Positions 62,623-64,000 of a stretch of 64,000 nucleotides of DNA are shown here, in pieces; positions within the stretch are counted from its first letter, which is position 1, and the number at the start of each line of letters is the position of its first letter. This DNA is from Sabellastarte sp. h YS-2021 (taxonomy: Eukaryota; Annelida; Polychaeta; Sabellida; Sabellidae): the NCBI GenBank assembly GCA_964017235.1, contig OZ024940.1, positions 1,364,001 through 1,428,000 on the forward strand, written 5' to 3'. The notes under the pieces were generated by a model. That model was not told the origin of the DNA and searched no databases. It saw only the letters and a list, made by a program, of their open reading frames with translations. Made by a program: the position numbers and the translations under genes.

Positions 62623-63956
62623 CAATATATATGACCAACTTCTAATTTAAAATACGCTCTCAGGGGTACTTGGTAAATTGTTGCCATCACAAGATAGCAT
62701 ACCTTTATAACCCTGATTTAACAGTCATAGCTATCCTATTTTTGTTAGTGCCACCCACCCAATGTCCTGCCCAAACTTCAGCATTATAGATGAACTTTAG
62801 ACCAACTTGTGATGTCAAAAATGCTCCAGGGGGACATGGGCTGAGTGGTGCCATCACAAGGTAGCATGCCTTTATTTCCCAGATGTAACGCCCATAACTA
62901 TCATATTTTTGTTAGTGACACCCACCCAATGTCCTGCCCAAAATTCAGCATTATAGATTCACTTTAGACCGATTTATGATGTCAAATATGCTCTGGGGGA
63001 CTTGGGCTGAGTGGTTCCATCACAAGGTAGCATGCCTTTATTACCCAGACGTAACGTCCATAGCTATCCTATTTTTGTTAGTGACACCCACCCAATGTCC
63101 TGCCCAAAATTCAGCATTATAGATTAACTTTAGACCGATTTATAATGTCAAATATGCTCTGGGGGGACTTGGGCTGAGTGGTTCCATCACAAGGTAGCAT
63201 GCCTTTATTACCCAGATGTAACGTCAATAGCTATCCTATTTTTGTTAGTGACACCCACCCAATGTCCTGTCAAAAATTCAGCATTATGGATGAAATTCTG
63301 ACCAATTTCTAATGTAAAATACGCTCTCAGGGGTGCTTCGCTTAATTGGTGCCATCGTAATTTTGCATGCCTTTATTACCCAGATGTAATGCTTATAACT
63401 ATCCTATCTTGTGTACATTCCATCCACCCAATGTCCTGCCGAAAATTAAGCATTATAGATGAAATTCTGACCAATTTCTGATGTAAAATACGTTCTCAGG
63501 GATGCTTGGCTTAATTGGTGTCATCATAATTTTGCATGCCTTTATTACCCAGATGTAACGCTTATAAATATCCTATCTTTTGTACATTCCATCCACCCAA
63601 TGTCATGCCGAAAATTCAGCATTATAGATGAAATTCTGACCAATTTCTGATGTAAAATACGTTCTCAGGGATACTTGGCTTAATTGGTGTTATCATAATT
63701 TTGCATGCCTTTATTACCCAGATGTAACGCTTATAAATATCCTATCTTTTGTACATTCCACCCACCCAATGTCCTGCCAAAAATTCAGCATTATAGATGA
63801 ACTTTTGACTAGCTTGTGATGTTAAATAATCTCTCTCCGGTACTTGGGTTAAGTGGTGCCATCACAACGTAGCATGCCTTTATTTCCCAGATGTAACGCC
63901 CATAGCTATCCTATTTTTATTAGTGCCACCCACCAAATTTCCAGCCCATAATTCAG
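62623..63956. repeat. HOR unit 59: 8-mer A-B'-C-D-E-F-F-G (1334 bp)
   Basis: Monomers: A 62623, B' 62782, C 62949 (166 bp), D 63115, E 63282, F 63451, F 63620, G 63789. The F-F-G tail with gaaaattaagcat and gtgttatc matches unit 57 at a 2498 bp offset. Confidence 0.92.
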
Positions 63957-64000
63957 CAATATATATGACCAACTTCTGATTTAAAATACGCTCTCAGGGA
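63957..64000. repeat. HOR unit 60: partial A monomer at the right edge
   Basis: First 44 bases of another A monomer. It ends ctcaggga, matching the unusual ctcagggatac of the A at 61459, exactly 2498 bp upstream. This suggests that the next unit outside the window is a copy of unit 58. Confidence 0.85.

Larger units (their letters stand above)
1..64000. repeat. Higher-order satellite DNA array filling the window
   Basis: The window is a direct tandem array of a monomer of about 167 bp, with 385 complete copies counted by hand. Every monomer has the same orientation. Blocks kept in most copies are a Pu/Py-mixed start (attcagcattatagat), gcatgcctttatt, cagatgtaacg, atagctat and the C-rich cacccacccaatg. 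Hand counts give about 44% GC for a C monomer and 34% for an E monomer. No unique sequence or inserted element interrupts the array, and no gene is visible in any stretch. The array continues beyond both edges. A nucleosome-length, HOR-structured satellite is typical of eukaryotic centromeric or pericentromeric DNA; that location is an inference, and the family is not one I recognise. Confidence 0.98.

Noticed and set aside
1-64000. Primate alpha satellite
   Set aside because: Monomer length and HOR structure are similar, but the sequence does not resemble the 171 bp alpha consensus as I know it, and no CENP-B box is present.
1-64000. CRISPR array or bacterial repeat region
   Set aside because: There are no short repeats with unique spacers. 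The whole period is repetitive and head-to-tail, and no cas-like or other coding sequence is present.
1-64000. Transposon, rDNA or telomeric repeat insertion
   Set aside because: Monomer boundaries can be followed from base 2 to base 64000 at 143-169 bp steps without any gap that could hold an insert. No telomere-like short tandem repeat was seen.

Overview
The whole 64 kb window is one uninterrupted head-to-tail satellite DNA array. I see no protein-coding gene, RNA gene, transposon, CRISPR or unique sequence from base 1 to base 64000. The basic monomer is about 167 bp and all copies lie in the same orientation. By reading the recurring junction (…attcag | cattatagat… or caatatatat…) I delimited 385 complete monomers, one base of a preceding monomer at the left edge and 44 bases of another at the right edge. 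The array runs off both ends. A complex satellite organised in higher-order repeats (HORs) points to a eukaryotic chromosome, most likely centromeric or pericentromeric heterochromatin. I do not recognise the satellite family and cannot name the organism.

The monomers fall into types that I label A to G. A is 159 bp and lacks about 8 bp near its start; a 153 bp form, Ad, has a further 6 bp deletion. B, B', C and D are 167 bp (sometimes 166). E and F are 169 bp and form a closely related pair. G is 168 bp. X is a 167 bp hybrid that starts as C, passes through D-like sequence and ends as G. These types are assembled into 59 complete HOR units, each opening with A. Most units end in E-F-G; twelve end in X. 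The number of B/C/D/X monomers after A varies from one to six. Unit classes by count: 13 copies of A-C-D-E-F-G (999 bp or near), 7 of A-B-C-C-C-D-E-F-G (1499 bp or near), 9 of A-B'-E-F-G (832 bp), 12 X-ended units (493 to 1155 bp), 5 of A-B'/C-C-E-F-G (998 bp), and 13 rarer arrangements, including one 2004 bp 12-mer.

Layout. 1-12 kb is mainly alternating 1499 and 999 bp units. 12-24 kb is a mixed zone where a second sequence haplotype of E-F-G and the X hybrid appear. 24-39 kb holds long C-rich units, 999 bp pairs and nested duplications. 39-57 kb is dominated by multi-kilobase super-repeats built from X-ended, 832, 998 and 999 bp units. 57-64 kb has two 1326 bp units and then units with a doubled F monomer.

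A third level of organisation is visible from shared private variants and identical unit-length series: segmental copies offset by about 2.3, 2.5, 5.6, 8.5, 9.3, 9.6 and 13 kb. This pattern is what repeated unequal exchange and local conversion produce. There are also clear local scars: an A-to-B conversion tract, an E/F fusion, a G/C fusion with a 1006 bp insertion, and three small deletions. One composition feature stands out: a common C-monomer variant carries four CCC runs with short loops, a canonical G-quadruplex motif on the minus strand, which a single C-to-T difference removes from its neighbours.
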